DNA of 64,000 nucleotides from Pararobbsia alpina_A (lineage in GTDB: Bacteria > Pseudomonadota > Gammaproteobacteria > Burkholderiales > Burkholderiaceae). Location: positions 744,001-808,000 of the forward strand of contig NZ_OZ221288.1 of NCBI RefSeq assembly GCF_965118125.1, in the 5' to 3' direction. Under the pieces are notes generated by a model. It made no database searches. It was not told the origin of the DNA and was given only the letters and a program-made list of their open reading frames with translations. Below are positions 1-8,732 of the stretch, one piece after another. The position numbers and the translations under genes were made by a program. The first letter of the stretch is position 1. Each line of letters begins with the position of its first letter.

Positions 1-1209
1 CCCGTTCAAACGCGCACGCGATCTTGAGCATTTCGCCGAGCGTGCCGGTTTGCGAAACCAGCGCATCACGCAGCGGCTCGGCGAGTTGCAGCTCGTCCGA
101 CAGCGTATGCGTCGGAATATCAAGGATGACCGGCGTCAACGACAGCACGCCGGCCATATACGCGGCATCGCTATCCACAGTGCCCGCACCGTAGGCCTGC
201 AGGCCTGCGTTGTGCGCCTGCGCCATCAGTTCCATGAGTCGTGCGCGCGTGCCGACCAGCTGCACGAGCGGATCGCTTTCGGGCGATAGCGACTGACCAT
301 CGGCATAAATCAGCAGCTGCACCCAGCGCGCGATCTTGCGCGTGCCGACTGCCAGAATCGCCTCGCGCAGCGAGCCGATCCGGCGTCCCGCCGCACTGAC
401 GCTCGCATTCGCAAACCGAAGGATGCGCACCATCAGTTGCGGGCTTTGCTTGAGCGCGCTCTCGAGCGCCGGAATATCCGCCTCGCCCGACAGTGCAATC
501 AGAAGCTTGAGCAGGCATCGCTGCGCGGGACCCGTACTGCGCGAACGCAGCACCTGAGGCCGCGCGAAGAAATAGCCCTGGAACAAATCGAACCCATGCG
601 CTTTCGCAAGCTCGAAGTCCGCATGCGTCTCGATCTTCTCGGCAAGCATGACCTTGCGCTCGCGCTTGCATAGCGCTGCGATCTTCGACAGCCGGTCGCG
701 ATTGCAGTGCAGGAAATCGACCTTGATGATGTCGATATGCGGTACCGCCTCGACCAGCTCGGGCGACCACGTGAGCACGTCGTCCATCGCAAAGCGAAAA
801 CCCGCCTTGCGAAGCTCCGCGCAGCGTGCGATCAGCTCGCTGTCGAATACCGTGTCTTCGAGTATCTCGATGACAAAGCGCTCGGGCGGGATCAGATGCA
901 CGATGTCGCTGAACAGCAGATCGCGTGAGAAATTCAGATAACCCGTGTGCTGCCCGATGGCTTCGGTCAGGCCGAACTCGCCGAAGGTGCGCGCGACGAC
1001 ATAGGCGGTGGCTTCGAAGTGATCGCGTATCGATGCATGATTCTGCGCATCGGACCGGAACAGCAATTCGTAGCCGTGAAGTGCGCGATTGCGCTCAAGA
1101 ATGGGCTGACGCCCCAGATACACCAGCGACGACTTGGCGGTGCCGGCCGCTCTTCCACTACCGACGCCTGCGCGACGTCGGGCTCCGCCAACATGAGGAC
1201 CGAATGCAT
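1..1209 (-). CDS. EAL/HDOD signalling protein (YuxH-like), 3' end beyond window
   Basis: The protein reads from about position 1135 down to the window edge. An N-terminal EAL-like domain opens with VYLGRQPILERN and GYELLF, and is followed by an HDOD domain (segments such as LLKLLIALSG and GSLREAILAVGTRKIARW). YuxH/CdgJ-type proteins of this kind usually have a degenerate EAL domain that does not hydrolyse cyclic-di-GMP, and here the EAL signature is ELL. HDOD domains take part in signalling. The start is unclear. The conserved frame has no ATG upstream; its first usable codon is GTG at 1123. A good N-terminus (MHSVLMLAEPDVAQASVVEE, ATG at 1209, GGAG about 10 bases upstream) lies in another frame and would need one base change near 1136-1142. 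I give the longer extent. The C-terminus lies outside the window. Confidence 0.8.
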
Positions 1210-1654
1210 CTCTATCGACTCCAACGCGTGGACTAGGGCGAACCCTGATGACCGCTTGCGACTTCTGCAGGCTGCCAGGCTTGTCACACGCCTCCCGCTC
1301 GTTTCATGGACGTTCCGCGCGCGTTGTGTCGAATACGGCCTGGTGCGACATGTGATGTCCCGGTAAGCCGCATGCGACACAACGCGTCGCAGTGCTGAAG
1401 AGCGTAACGCGCACGGTCCCATGCACGCAATACGCCCTCTTGAAACATGGTATCGGCACGCCTGTACGCTTCTTTATAGCAGTCCTCACTTCGATGACGA
1501 CGTTCGTGCGATACGGGCGAAACGGGAGAAATATTCTCTGCATGCCGGTGCGCTGAGCGTGTCGCACGGGTGCGTGCAAGGACACATGCCATTGAAGTCC
1601 GGGACGGCAGGTAGAATCGCTCGTATCCGACCCACAAGCGAGGAACCCTCAGCG

Positions 1655-3406
1655 ATGACTGGTGCAAACCCTGCAGAACATGTCGAACCGCTATCCCCGG
1701 TAGCCGAACCTCAAACGGCCCCGCCGCCGCAAGACGTGAAGCGCGATGCGACTGAGCGTCACGGCGGCCGCGTGCTCGTCGACGCGCTCGTCCAGAACGG
1801 CGTCGACACCGTCTATTGCGTACCCGGCGAAAGCTTTCTGCCCGTGCTCGATGCGCTCCACGACGAAGCCGGCGTTCAGACCATCGTGACCCGTCATGAA
1901 GGTGCGGCGTCGAATATGGCCGAGGCCTACGGCAAGCTGACGGGTCGCCCGGGTATCTGCGTCGTCACGCGCGGTCCGGGCGCCACCCATGCGAGCGTTG
2001 GCGTGCACACGGCACGGCAGGATTCGACACCGATGATTCTGTTGATCGGTCAGGTCGAAACAGGCTTTCTCGGGCGCGAGGCCTTTCAGGAAGTCGACTA
2101 CCGGCAGATGTTCGGCGGACTCGCGAAGTGGGTCACCGAGATCGATGATTTCGCACGCATCCCCGAAGTGATTGCACGCGCGTGGTCGATCGCAGTATCG
2201 GGCCGGCCCGGTCCTGTTGTCGTCGCCTTGCCGGAAGATGTGCTGTTCGCGCGCGGCGTGGTCGCCGACGCGAAGCCCGCGGTCCGTACTGTCGCGTCGC
2301 CCTCCGCGACCGACCTCGATACACTCCGCACCATGCTCGCGGCCGCTCAGCGACCGCTCGTCATCGTCGGCGGATCGGGATGGGATGCGCCGGCCTGCCG
2401 CGCGCTCGACACCTTCGCACGGCATTTCGATCTGCCCGTCGCCGCATCGTTTCGCCGGCAAGACTTGTTCAACAACGACGACGAACGCTACGTCGGCCAG
2501 GTCGGCCTCGGCATTTCTCCGGCGCTCGCCGAAACGGTCCGCTCCGCCGATTTGCTGATTGCGTTGGGCGGTCGCCTCGGCGAAGTGCCGTCGGGCAGCT
2601 ACAGCCTGATTACGAGTCCCGTTCCCGCTCAGACGCTGATCCATATCCACGCCGATCCCGACGAGCTCGGACGCGTGTACCAGGCCACGTTAGCGATCAA
2701 CTCGGGCGTGGCGCCGATGGCCCTTGCGGTCGCGAAACTCGAGCCGATCGAAAAGCCGGTCTGGAGCGAGTGGCGGGCTGCGGCGCGTCACGCGTATCTG
2801 CAGCATTCGACGCCCTCACCGCGTGCGCGGCAGGCCACGGGCGTCGATCTTGCGCAAGTCGTCACGCATCTGCGCAAGGTGCTGCCGCCCGATGCGATGC
2901 TCTCGAACGGCGCCGGCAACTACACGGTCTGGCTGCATCGCTTCTATCGCTACCGGCGGCCGGCCACGGAACTCGCGCCGACAAGCGGCGCCATGGGCTA
3001 TGGGTTTCCCGCCGCCATCGCGGCCAGCCTCAAATATCCGAACCGCACCGTCGTGTGTTTTGCCGGCGATGGCTGCTTCATGATGTATCCGCAAGAACTG
3101 GCGACTGCAATGCAATACGGCGCCAAGCCGATCGTGCTGGTCGTCAACAACGGCATGTACGGCACGATCCGCATGCATCAGGAGCGCGAATATCCGAGAC
3201 GCGTCTCGGGCACCGACATGGTGAACCCCGACTTTGTGGCCTTCGCGAAGGCATTCGGCGCATATGCCGAGCGGGTCGGGCGAACCGAGGATTTCGCGGG
3301 CGCCTTCGAGCGCGCACAGCAGTCGGGGGTGGCGGCCGTGATCGAGTTGATCACGGATCCGCTGCAGATTACGCCCGTCGCACGGCTCGACGAAACCGGC
3401 CGCTGA
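1655..3406 (+). CDS. Thiamine pyrophosphate-binding protein, acetolactate synthase-like
   Basis: A 583-residue TPP-dependent enzyme with the usual three domains. The N-terminal pyrimidine-binding part contains VYCVPGESFLPVLDAL and RHEGAASNMAEAYG, which carry the conserved TPP-activating Glu. The central Rossmann-like domain runs from about residue 210 to 340. The C-terminal pyrophosphate-binding domain has AGDGCFMMYPQEL and continues to NNGMYGTIRMHQ, the GDG-NN metal/TPP motif. Families with this build include acetolactate synthase, glyoxylate carboligase, sulphoacetaldehyde acetyltransferase and benzoylformate decarboxylase. No small-subunit ilvN gene lies nearby, so a biosynthetic AHAS is not indicated and the substrate is open. 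The ATG at 1655 is preceded by GAGGAA. The open frame extends upstream to 1421, but that stretch has no family character. It is a single gene, convergent with the ABM gene. Confidence 0.88.
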   Translation: MTGANPAEHVEPLSPVAEPQTAPPPQDVKRDATERHGGRVLVDALVQNGVDTVYCVPGESFLPVLDALHDEAGVQTIVTRHEGAASNMAEAYGKLTGRPGICVVTRGPGATHASVGVHTARQDSTPMILLIGQVETGFLGREAFQEVDYRQMFGGLAKWVTEIDDFARIPEVIARAWSIAVSGRPGPVVVALPEDVLFARGVVADAKPAVRTVASPSATDLDTLRTMLAAAQRPLVIVGGSGWDAPACRALDTFARHFDLPVAASFRRQDLFNNDDERYVGQVGLGISPALAETVRSADLLIALGGRLGEVPSGSYSLITSPVPAQTLIHIHADPDELGRVYQATLAINSGVAPMALAVAKLEPIEKPVWSEWRAAARHAYLQHSTPSPRARQATGVDLAQVVTHLRKVLPPDAMLSNGAGNYTVWLHRFYRYRRPATELAPTSGAMGYGFPAAIAASLKYPNRTVVCFAGDGCFMMYPQELATAMQYGAKPIVLVVNNGMYGTIRMHQEREYPRRVSGTDMVNPDFVAFAKAFGAYAERVGRTEDFAGAFERAQQSGVAAVIELITDPLQITPVARLDETGR

Positions 3407-3447
3407 CGCGGCAGCGAAGCAAAAACAACGCGGGACGAGTCGGCGAG

Positions 3448-3744
3448 TTACTGGTCGGCGACCTTGCTCAGAATGCGCAGCGAGGACGATTCGACGAGCT
3501 CGCCGCTCTTGGCGCGAAACGCTTCGATATGCGCGGCCTTGCCGTGCACCTGAAGATCTTCGAGGCTCGCCCAGAGTTCGATAAACACGAATGTCCGCGG
3601 GTCCTGAATATCGCGGTGCAAATCGTAGGTGATAAAACCGCGATCACTGCGCGTCGGGGCGATCAAAGCGCGAAGCGCCGCTTCGAGTTCGGCTTCCTTG
3701 CCGGGTTTGGCCGTGTTGATCGCGACAACCGCTACCTGGGACAT
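3448..3744 (-). CDS. Antibiotic biosynthesis monooxygenase (ABM) domain protein, YgiN-like
   Basis: A 98-residue single-domain protein with the dimeric ferredoxin-like ABM fold: a first strand VAVVAINTAKPGKEAELEAAL, then RGFITYDLHRDIQDPRTFVFIELW, and near the end the HIEAF segment typical of YgiN/LsrG-like proteins. Family members act on quinones, autoinducer derivatives or polyketide intermediates, often without a cofactor, and the substrate cannot be told here. The start at 3744 is chosen because AAGGAGACGTCA lies directly upstream. The frame extends a further 16 codons without a ribosome site. It is a single gene, convergent with the TPP enzyme, with a 630-base AT-rich non-coding stretch behind its start. 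Confidence 0.85.
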   Translation of the reverse strand: MSQVAVVAINTAKPGKEAELEAALRALIAPTRSDRGFITYDLHRDIQDPRTFVFIELWASLEDLQVHGKAAHIEAFRAKSGELVESSSLRILSKVADQ

Positions 3745-4376
3745 TGACGTCTCCTTGACGAAAAAAACGCTAACGATACCGGAGCGGATCAAACCGTGCT
3801 GAGGTCGCGATCGTGTCTTTTAAACCAACGCTTGAATTGCGTCGAAACAGCACATTTTGCCAAGCAAACGTTTTACTTACGCCTTTATCGCCAATTCCAG
3901 TCGAAAATATTGAAGAACATTGATTCGTCAAGTACTGGGAAATTAATTAGATGAGTTTACCTATTGACCCTCCCGCGATTGGCACCAGACTCCCTTTTTT
4001 CAATGAATTGAATGCACCGCGCCGGAAATTCATGTGCATTTTTGATTAATTTTTGTGCACAACAACGCGGACGGGCCGACCCTTAGCGGCCCAGCGTTTC
4101 AATAGGGTTTCGGTAAAAACAACTTGATTTAAATCAACTTATTTAGCCGCACCATATTCACGCGCGATCAGGAAATATTCACGTAATGGCGTGTAAACAA
4201 TCGTCATCAAGCACCTGTCTATACAAGAAAAAATATTATTGGCGAGATATTGAATTACACGCGGCGATTTTGTAAGCTGCGCAGCACTCTTTCGCGCGTC
4301 GCTGTTTAATAGATCTGCTTCAGATTGGCGCTTCAAGCCGTCAACGCGTCATTCTCCTCTGACAGGAGTCCAGGCC
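3745..4376. other. 630-base AT-rich intergenic stretch with an FNR-type box
   Basis: No convincing gene lies here. The stretch is clearly richer in A+T than its surroundings (several TTTTA/AATTAATT runs) and separates the divergent ABM and TetR-like genes. It holds a perfect FNR/ANR-type palindrome at 4124-4137. A 65-codon frame on the minus strand (4336-4139) has no family character or clear ribosome site and was not accepted. A small RNA or long leader is possible but not shown. Confidence 0.5.
4124..4137. promoter_or_regulatory. Perfect FNR/ANR-type binding site
   Basis: The sequence TTGATTTAAATCAA is a perfect 14-base palindrome and matches the FNR/ANR/Dnr consensus TTGAT-N4-ATCAA at all ten fixed bases. 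It lies 240 bases before the TetR-like start at 4377 and 380 bases before the ABM-protein start at 3744, farther than usual for direct class II activation of either. The target may be an unannotated transcript. The match is seen directly; oxygen or nitric-oxide control is inferred. Confidence 0.65.
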
Positions 4377-4997
4377 TTGTCCGTAGCCGAATTTCCGCAC
4401 GACACCGTCGCACGTCAATCCGACGTGCTTCAGGCAGCCATTGATTTTGTCCGGCGAGACGGTATCGGACCGATGGCCGTGCCGGCGAATGCCCGCCAGA
4501 GCGATGTAGACGCGCTGGGCGACACTCCCTCGATCGCACAGCGGCTCGAGCTCCTGACCGCCGTCGCCAAGGAGGCCATCTCCGGTCTCGTGACGTCGCT
4601 TCAGGCTGCGATTCTCGACGCGCAAAACGCCACCGCGCTCGCGCAATGGCGCGCGATGGGTCACGCGTTCTTGCGGTGGGCGCACGACAATCCCGTTCAA
4701 TTCCAGGTGATGTCGACGCCCGCGCTGGTCGACCTCAATGCGTCAGGTCTCGCCGAAGGCTATCGGCATATTCGCGCGGAGCTGCGCCGCCTGATTGCCG
4801 CAGCCGCGGCTGACGGCGACATCTATTGCATCTCCGTCGAAGACACCCTGGTGTCGACGCGCTCGTTTATTTACGGCCTCGCGCGCATGCATGTCGACGG
4901 CCATTTCCCGGGCTGGGGTGTGCGCGACAATGAAGCGTTGTCGACGATGCAGCGGCTGTTCGACAGCTACCTGTATCGCCTGCGCCGCACGCTCTGA
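4377..4997 (+). CDS. TetR-family regulator with WHG-type C-terminal domain, atypical N-terminus
   Basis: 206 residues. The C-terminal two thirds (from about residue 60) match the TetR C-terminal WHG-type ligand domain: ALAQWRAMGHAFLRWAHDNP, then EGYRHIRAELRRLI, and a final SFIYGLARMHVDGHFPGWG. The first 60 residues begin with a helix similar to TetR helix 1 (VLQAAIDFVRRDGIG), but the usual helix-turn-helix with a GVSxxxLYxHF element is not visible, so DNA binding is doubtful or unusual. The start is TTG at 4377, supported by CAGGAG 9-13 bases upstream. It is a single gene behind the AT-rich region with the FNR-like box. It could be a regulator whose DNA-binding part has degenerated. Confidence 0.7.
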   Translation: MSVAEFPHDTVARQSDVLQAAIDFVRRDGIGPMAVPANARQSDVDALGDTPSIAQRLELLTAVAKEAISGLVTSLQAAILDAQNATALAQWRAMGHAFLRWAHDNPVQFQVMSTPALVDLNASGLAEGYRHIRAELRRLIAAAAADGDIYCISVEDTLVSTRSFIYGLARMHVDGHFPGWGVRDNEALSTMQRLFDSYLYRLRRTL

Positions 4998-5046
4998 GCG
5001 CGACTTTTCACGCGTCGAATTGCACGCTTTTGAGGTTAAAGCCTTT

Positions 5047-5064
5047 AAGGCCCTTTGGGGCCTT
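5047..5064 (+). terminator. Short G+C-rich hairpin after the TetR-like gene
   Basis: AAGGCCC-TTTG-GGGCCTT forms a perfect 7-base-pair stem with a 4-base loop 50 bases after the TetR-like stop and between convergent genes. There is no T tract behind it, so it may only assist transcription end or do nothing. Confidence 0.35.
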
Positions 5065-5123
5065 CGAGGTTCAAGACTTCAAGGCGCAAGCCTTCTGGAT
5101 TCAAACCTTCAGCACCGCTCGGG

Positions 5124-7421
5124 TCACGACTCCGCGATGCGCAGCAACGACGCCTCGTAGGCCAACGGGCCTACAGGCCGGCTGAACAGATAACCTTGCT
5201 GCTTGTCGCAGCCGATCGAGCGTAGAAACGCCGCTTGCGCCGGCGTCTCGACCCCTTCCGCCGTCACGTTCATGCCCAGCGAATGCGCCATGGCGACCAC
5301 CGCTTGCGTGATCGCCACCGAATCATGGTGATCGGGCAATCCCGCCACAAACGATCGGTCGACCTTGAGGTTGTGCAACGGGAAGCGCTTGAGATACGAC
5401 AGCGACGAATAGCCCGTGCCGAAGTCGTCGACCGAAATCCGTACGCCCATATCGGTGAGTGCGGTCAGCATCGGCAGCAGCGTTTCGCTGTCGCCCATCA
5501 GCAAGCCTTCCGTGATTTCGAGTTCGAGTGCATGCGGTTCGAGCCCGGAGCGCAGCAGACAATACTCCACGCGCTCGACGAGCCCCTCGTTGAATTGACG
5601 CGGTGACAGGTTGACCGCCATCACGAGCCCCGGCGCGACGGTGCGCCGCCATTCGGCCGCTTGCAGACACGCGCGCTCGAGCACCCAATGGCCGATCGCA
5701 ACGATCAGCCCGGTATCTTCGGCGACGGGAATGAATTCGACGGGCGACACTTCGCCGAGCTCGTCGTTATGCCAGCGCAGCAAGGCTTCAGCACCGACCG
5801 TATGCCGCCGGTGGCTGTCGACGACCGGTTGATACACCAGGCTCAATTCGCCGGCGGCGAGCGCCTTGCGCAGGCCCTGCTCCACCAGAAAACGCCGCTG
5901 CAGATGTTCGTTGAGCTCGGACGTGAAGAACTGGAAGTTGTTTCGCCCGAGCTGCTTGGCGTGATACATCGCTGCATCCGCATTGCGGATCAGCCCGTTT
6001 GCATCCACGCCATCCGAGGGGCTCAGGCTGATGCCGATCGAGACGCCCAGATAATATTCATTGCCCGCGACCGCGAACGGCACGGCAATGGTGTCGAGCA
6101 CGTGTTGCGCAAGCACGGCTAAATTGCCGACCTCACCGAAGTCGCTGACTGCGATCACGAACTCGTCGCCGCCGACGCGCGCAAGCGTATCGCTTTCGCG
6201 CACACATTGAAGCAGACGATGCGCGACGCTGCGCAGCAAGGCGTCGCCGGCCTCGTGCCCGGCCGTATCGTTGACCTTCTTGAAGCCGTCGAGATCGACA
6301 AACAGCACCGCGACTTCCGCGGGCGCGTCCTGCCCGCGGCCATCGGCGAGCATTGCGGTCATCTTGTCGGAGAGGAACGCACGGTTATAGAGACCTGTCA
6401 GCGAATCGCGCGTCGCCAGATAACGCAATTGCTGCTGTGCCTCTCGCACCGGGCCGATATCGTTGAACGACACCAGCACCGAACTCGCCTGCGTTTCGCC
6501 GGGCTTGATGATCGGCACGACGTTCTCGGTAATCCAGATGACATCGCCATCGATCAGCTCAAGTCCGAGCGTGAGGCCAAGCAAAGGCTTGCCCGTGCGG
6601 ATCGCACGTTGTGTCGGCCGCTCCTGTTCGCCGATCGCATCACCGTTCTCGTGAAAGGCGCGGCGCATCACGGTGTCGATATTGCGGCCGACCAGATCAT
6701 CCTTGGCGCGAAGCATGCGCTGCGCACTCGGGTTGCAGGCCATGACGACGCCATCGTGCGTTTGCACGACGATGCCCTCGTGCAAATGTTCGATGACGAC
6801 GCGATGACGTTCCTCGCTCTGCTCGAGGCGCCGTGCGATGCGGTCCTGATGCACGGCGAGACCGACGCTATGGCCGATATCGCGCAGCATTGTTTCTTCT
6901 TCGGCGGTCGGGCGTCGACGCGTCCGGTGATACACCGCGAACGCGCCGATCACGGCGAGTCCATCGCCGTCGAACGGTATCGACCAGCACGCACGCAGGC
7001 CGATCGGCAACGCGAGATGTCGGTAGTCTTCCCAGAGCGGATCGGTCTCGATGTCGTCGACGACGACAAGGTGGCGCGTGAAGATCGCCGTGCCGCACGA
7101 ACCCACCTTCGGTCCGATTGCAACGCCGTCGATCGCGTCGCTGTATTCGACCGGTAGCGACGGGGCTGCACCCACGCGCACGTGCTTGCCGTCGTCGTCG
7201 ACGAGCAGGATCGTGCAGGCCGTGCCGTCTCCGAGCAACGCCTCCGCGCGCCGGCAGACTTCCGAAAGAAGCTCCGGCAGCGGCGTGTTGCGCGTAATCA
7301 GGCGCAGCACGCTTTGTTCCGAGGCAAGCACCGCCTCCGCGCGCATCGAGCGATAGCGCGCGGGGTCAACTTCGGTCGGACGCGTGTCCGTCGTCAACAC
7401 TGTCGTCGGCGGGCAATTCAT
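5124..7421 (-). CDS. GAF-PAS-GGDEF-EAL cyclic-di-GMP signalling protein
   Basis: 765 residues, no membrane segments, so probably cytosolic. Domains in order: GAF (about 35-195, with GDGTACTILLVDDDGKHVRVG and GSCGTAIFTRHLVVVDDI), PAS (about 205-320, VIEHLHEGIVVQTHDG), GGDEF (about 335-500) and EAL (about 510-765). The GGDEF loop is intact (RVGGDEF, G417-F421) and the phosphodiesterase domain keeps E545-A-L, so the protein could make or break cyclic-di-GMP. Which activity dominates cannot be told. GAF and PAS are probable sensor inputs (small ligand, haem or flavin). The ATG at 7421 follows a GGAG. It is transcribed alone, convergent with the TetR-like gene. Confidence 0.93.
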   Translation of the reverse strand: MNCPPTTVLTTDTRPTEVDPARYRSMRAEAVLASEQSVLRLITRNTPLPELLSEVCRRAEALLGDGTACTILLVDDDGKHVRVGAAPSLPVEYSDAIDGVAIGPKVGSCGTAIFTRHLVVVDDIETDPLWEDYRHLALPIGLRACWSIPFDGDGLAVIGAFAVYHRTRRRPTAEEETMLRDIGHSVGLAVHQDRIARRLEQSEERHRVVIEHLHEGIVVQTHDGVVMACNPSAQRMLRAKDDLVGRNIDTVMRRAFHENGDAIGEQERPTQRAIRTGKPLLGLTLGLELIDGDVIWITENVVPIIKPGETQASSVLVSFNDIGPVREAQQQLRYLATRDSLTGLYNRAFLSDKMTAMLADGRGQDAPAEVAVLFVDLDGFKKVNDTAGHEAGDALLRSVAHRLLQCVRESDTLARVGGDEFVIAVSDFGEVGNLAVLAQHVLDTIAVPFAVAGNEYYLGVSIGISLSPSDGVDANGLIRNADAAMYHAKQLGRNNFQFFTSELNEHLQRRFLVEQGLRKALAAGELSLVYQPVVDSHRRHTVGAEALLRWHNDELGEVSPVEFIPVAEDTGLIVAIGHWVLERACLQAAEWRRTVAPGLVMAVNLSPRQFNEGLVERVEYCLLRSGLEPHALELEITEGLLMGDSETLLPMLTALTDMGVRISVDDFGTGYSSLSYLKRFPLHNLKVDRSFVAGLPDHHDSVAITQAVVAMAHSLGMNVTAEGVETPAQAAFLRSIGCDKQQGYLFSRPVGPLAYEASLLRIAES

Positions 7422-7752
7422 GTCTGCTTACTCCGTACCTCGACTTCGGCACACCCGGTCGCACTCTGAATCAGGGTTTACGCTAGCGACGCCTTCGGCT
7501 TGCAACCGGGAATGGGCTGTAACCGTAGTTTTAGCTTTTCCTTCATTTCGGCGCTATCTCTGATTGCGAAGTACGCCAAAAAAAATCTGCCTTCACTCAC
7601 TGGCGCACGGGGACAAACACCGTTGAACGGGTCCGGTTCGGATGTTGGATCAGGACAGTGGATCAGGACGGTGAATGAGGCAATTTGATCGCCCAACGGA
7701 TTTCGGTAAAGTTCGGCACAATGCACGTTTCCAACGCGCGGCCCGTCATCCG
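7422..7752. other. Intergenic region between divergent genes
   Basis: This stretch of about 330 bases carries the promoters of the GGDEF-EAL gene and the methyltransferase. A minus-strand frame here (7765-7478) has no family features. No palindromic operator or terminator could be recognised. Confidence 0.4.
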
Positions 7753-8715
7753 ATGCACACTGCAACGCCCACTCCCCACCCTGGCGTCACGGCAATGATC
7801 GCTCAATGCGGGCAGCCCGACGTGACGCTTGCCACTGCGCGTAGCACCGCGCGCCGATACCTTGCGACACTGAGTTCAACACTTGTATTTGCCCTCGCGG
7901 CGAGCAGCGCATTCATCGCGCTTGCTCCACATACCGCCTGCGCGCAAACCATTGCGTCCGACGCCACGCCCGACGAAGCGCTCGACGCAGCCATCAACGG
8001 ACCGCAACGCACTGAAACGTTTCGCACGCGCGACGTCTATCGTCATCCGCGCGAGACGCTCGATTTTTTCGGCGTCAAGCCCAATGCGACGATCGTTGAA
8101 ATTGCGCCGGGTGGCGGTTGGTACACCGAGATCCTGGCGCCCTATCTGCACGATCACGGCAAGCTCTATGCTGAGCTGTACGAAAGCCGCGACCCCGCGC
8201 TTGCGGCTGAATTCGTTCAGGACGAACAGCGCTTCCACAAGAAGCTGACTGACAATCCCGCCACATTCGAGCATGTGACGGTCGGCACCTTGCGCGCAGG
8301 AAAGATGACCGGGGTGCCGCCCAACAGTGCGGACATGGTGCTGACCTTCCGCAATATCCATAACTGGATCAAGGACGGCCAGTTCGACGCGAATCTGCGC
8401 GCGTTCTACACGGCGCTCAAACCCGGCGGCGTGCTCGGTGTCGAGGAACATCGGGCAAACCCGAACATCACGACCGAACAGGTCATCAAGACGGGCTATG
8501 TGCCGGAAAGCTATGTGATTGCGCACGCGCTCGCGGCGGGCTTCAAGTTCGATGCGGAAAGCAATGTCAACAGCAATCCGCGCGATACCAAGGACTATCC
8601 GAACGGCGTCTGGTCGTTGCCGCCGACGCTTAAAGGCGGCGATCAGGACCGCGCACGCATGCTGGCCATCGGGGAATCGGATCGAATGACACTGCGGTTC
8701 GTCAAACCGCAATAG
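7753..8715 (+). CDS. Exported class I SAM-dependent methyltransferase-like protein
   Basis: About 320 residues. A signal peptide is clear: RRYLATLSSTLVFALAASSA and a cleavage-like PHTACAQT. The mature part holds a Rossmann methyltransferase core, with motif I as VEIAPGGGWYTEILAPYL and later LRAFYTALKPGGVLGVEEHR. Proteins of this group are predicted periplasmic methyltransferases common in proteobacteria; substrate and even SAM use in the periplasm are unsettled. The start is uncertain: ATG at 7753 or 7795, with the frame open from 7675, and none has a strong ribosome site. The gene is convergent with the CAP-domain lipoprotein gene, only 17 bases separating their stops. Confidence 0.82.
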   Translation: MHTATPTPHPGVTAMIAQCGQPDVTLATARSTARRYLATLSSTLVFALAASSAFIALAPHTACAQTIASDATPDEALDAAINGPQRTETFRTRDVYRHPRETLDFFGVKPNATIVEIAPGGGWYTEILAPYLHDHGKLYAELYESRDPALAAEFVQDEQRFHKKLTDNPATFEHVTVGTLRAGKMTGVPPNSADMVLTFRNIHNWIKDGQFDANLRAFYTALKPGGVLGVEEHRANPNITTEQVIKTGYVPESYVIAHALAAGFKFDAESNVNSNPRDTKDYPNGVWSLPPTLKGGDQDRARMLAIGESDRMTLRFVKPQ

Positions 8716-8732
8716 GCTCGCGTGTCTCCGCC

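Noticed and set aside
2182..3747. Very long Arg-rich frame on the plus strand over the TPP enzyme
   Set aside because: It is a shadow frame of the high-G+C TPP gene: extremely Arg-rich with no domain, while the other frame has all TPP motifs.
4139..4336. 65-codon minus-strand frame in the AT-rich gap
   Set aside because: No ribosome site, no family features, unusual composition; more likely chance in AT-rich DNA.
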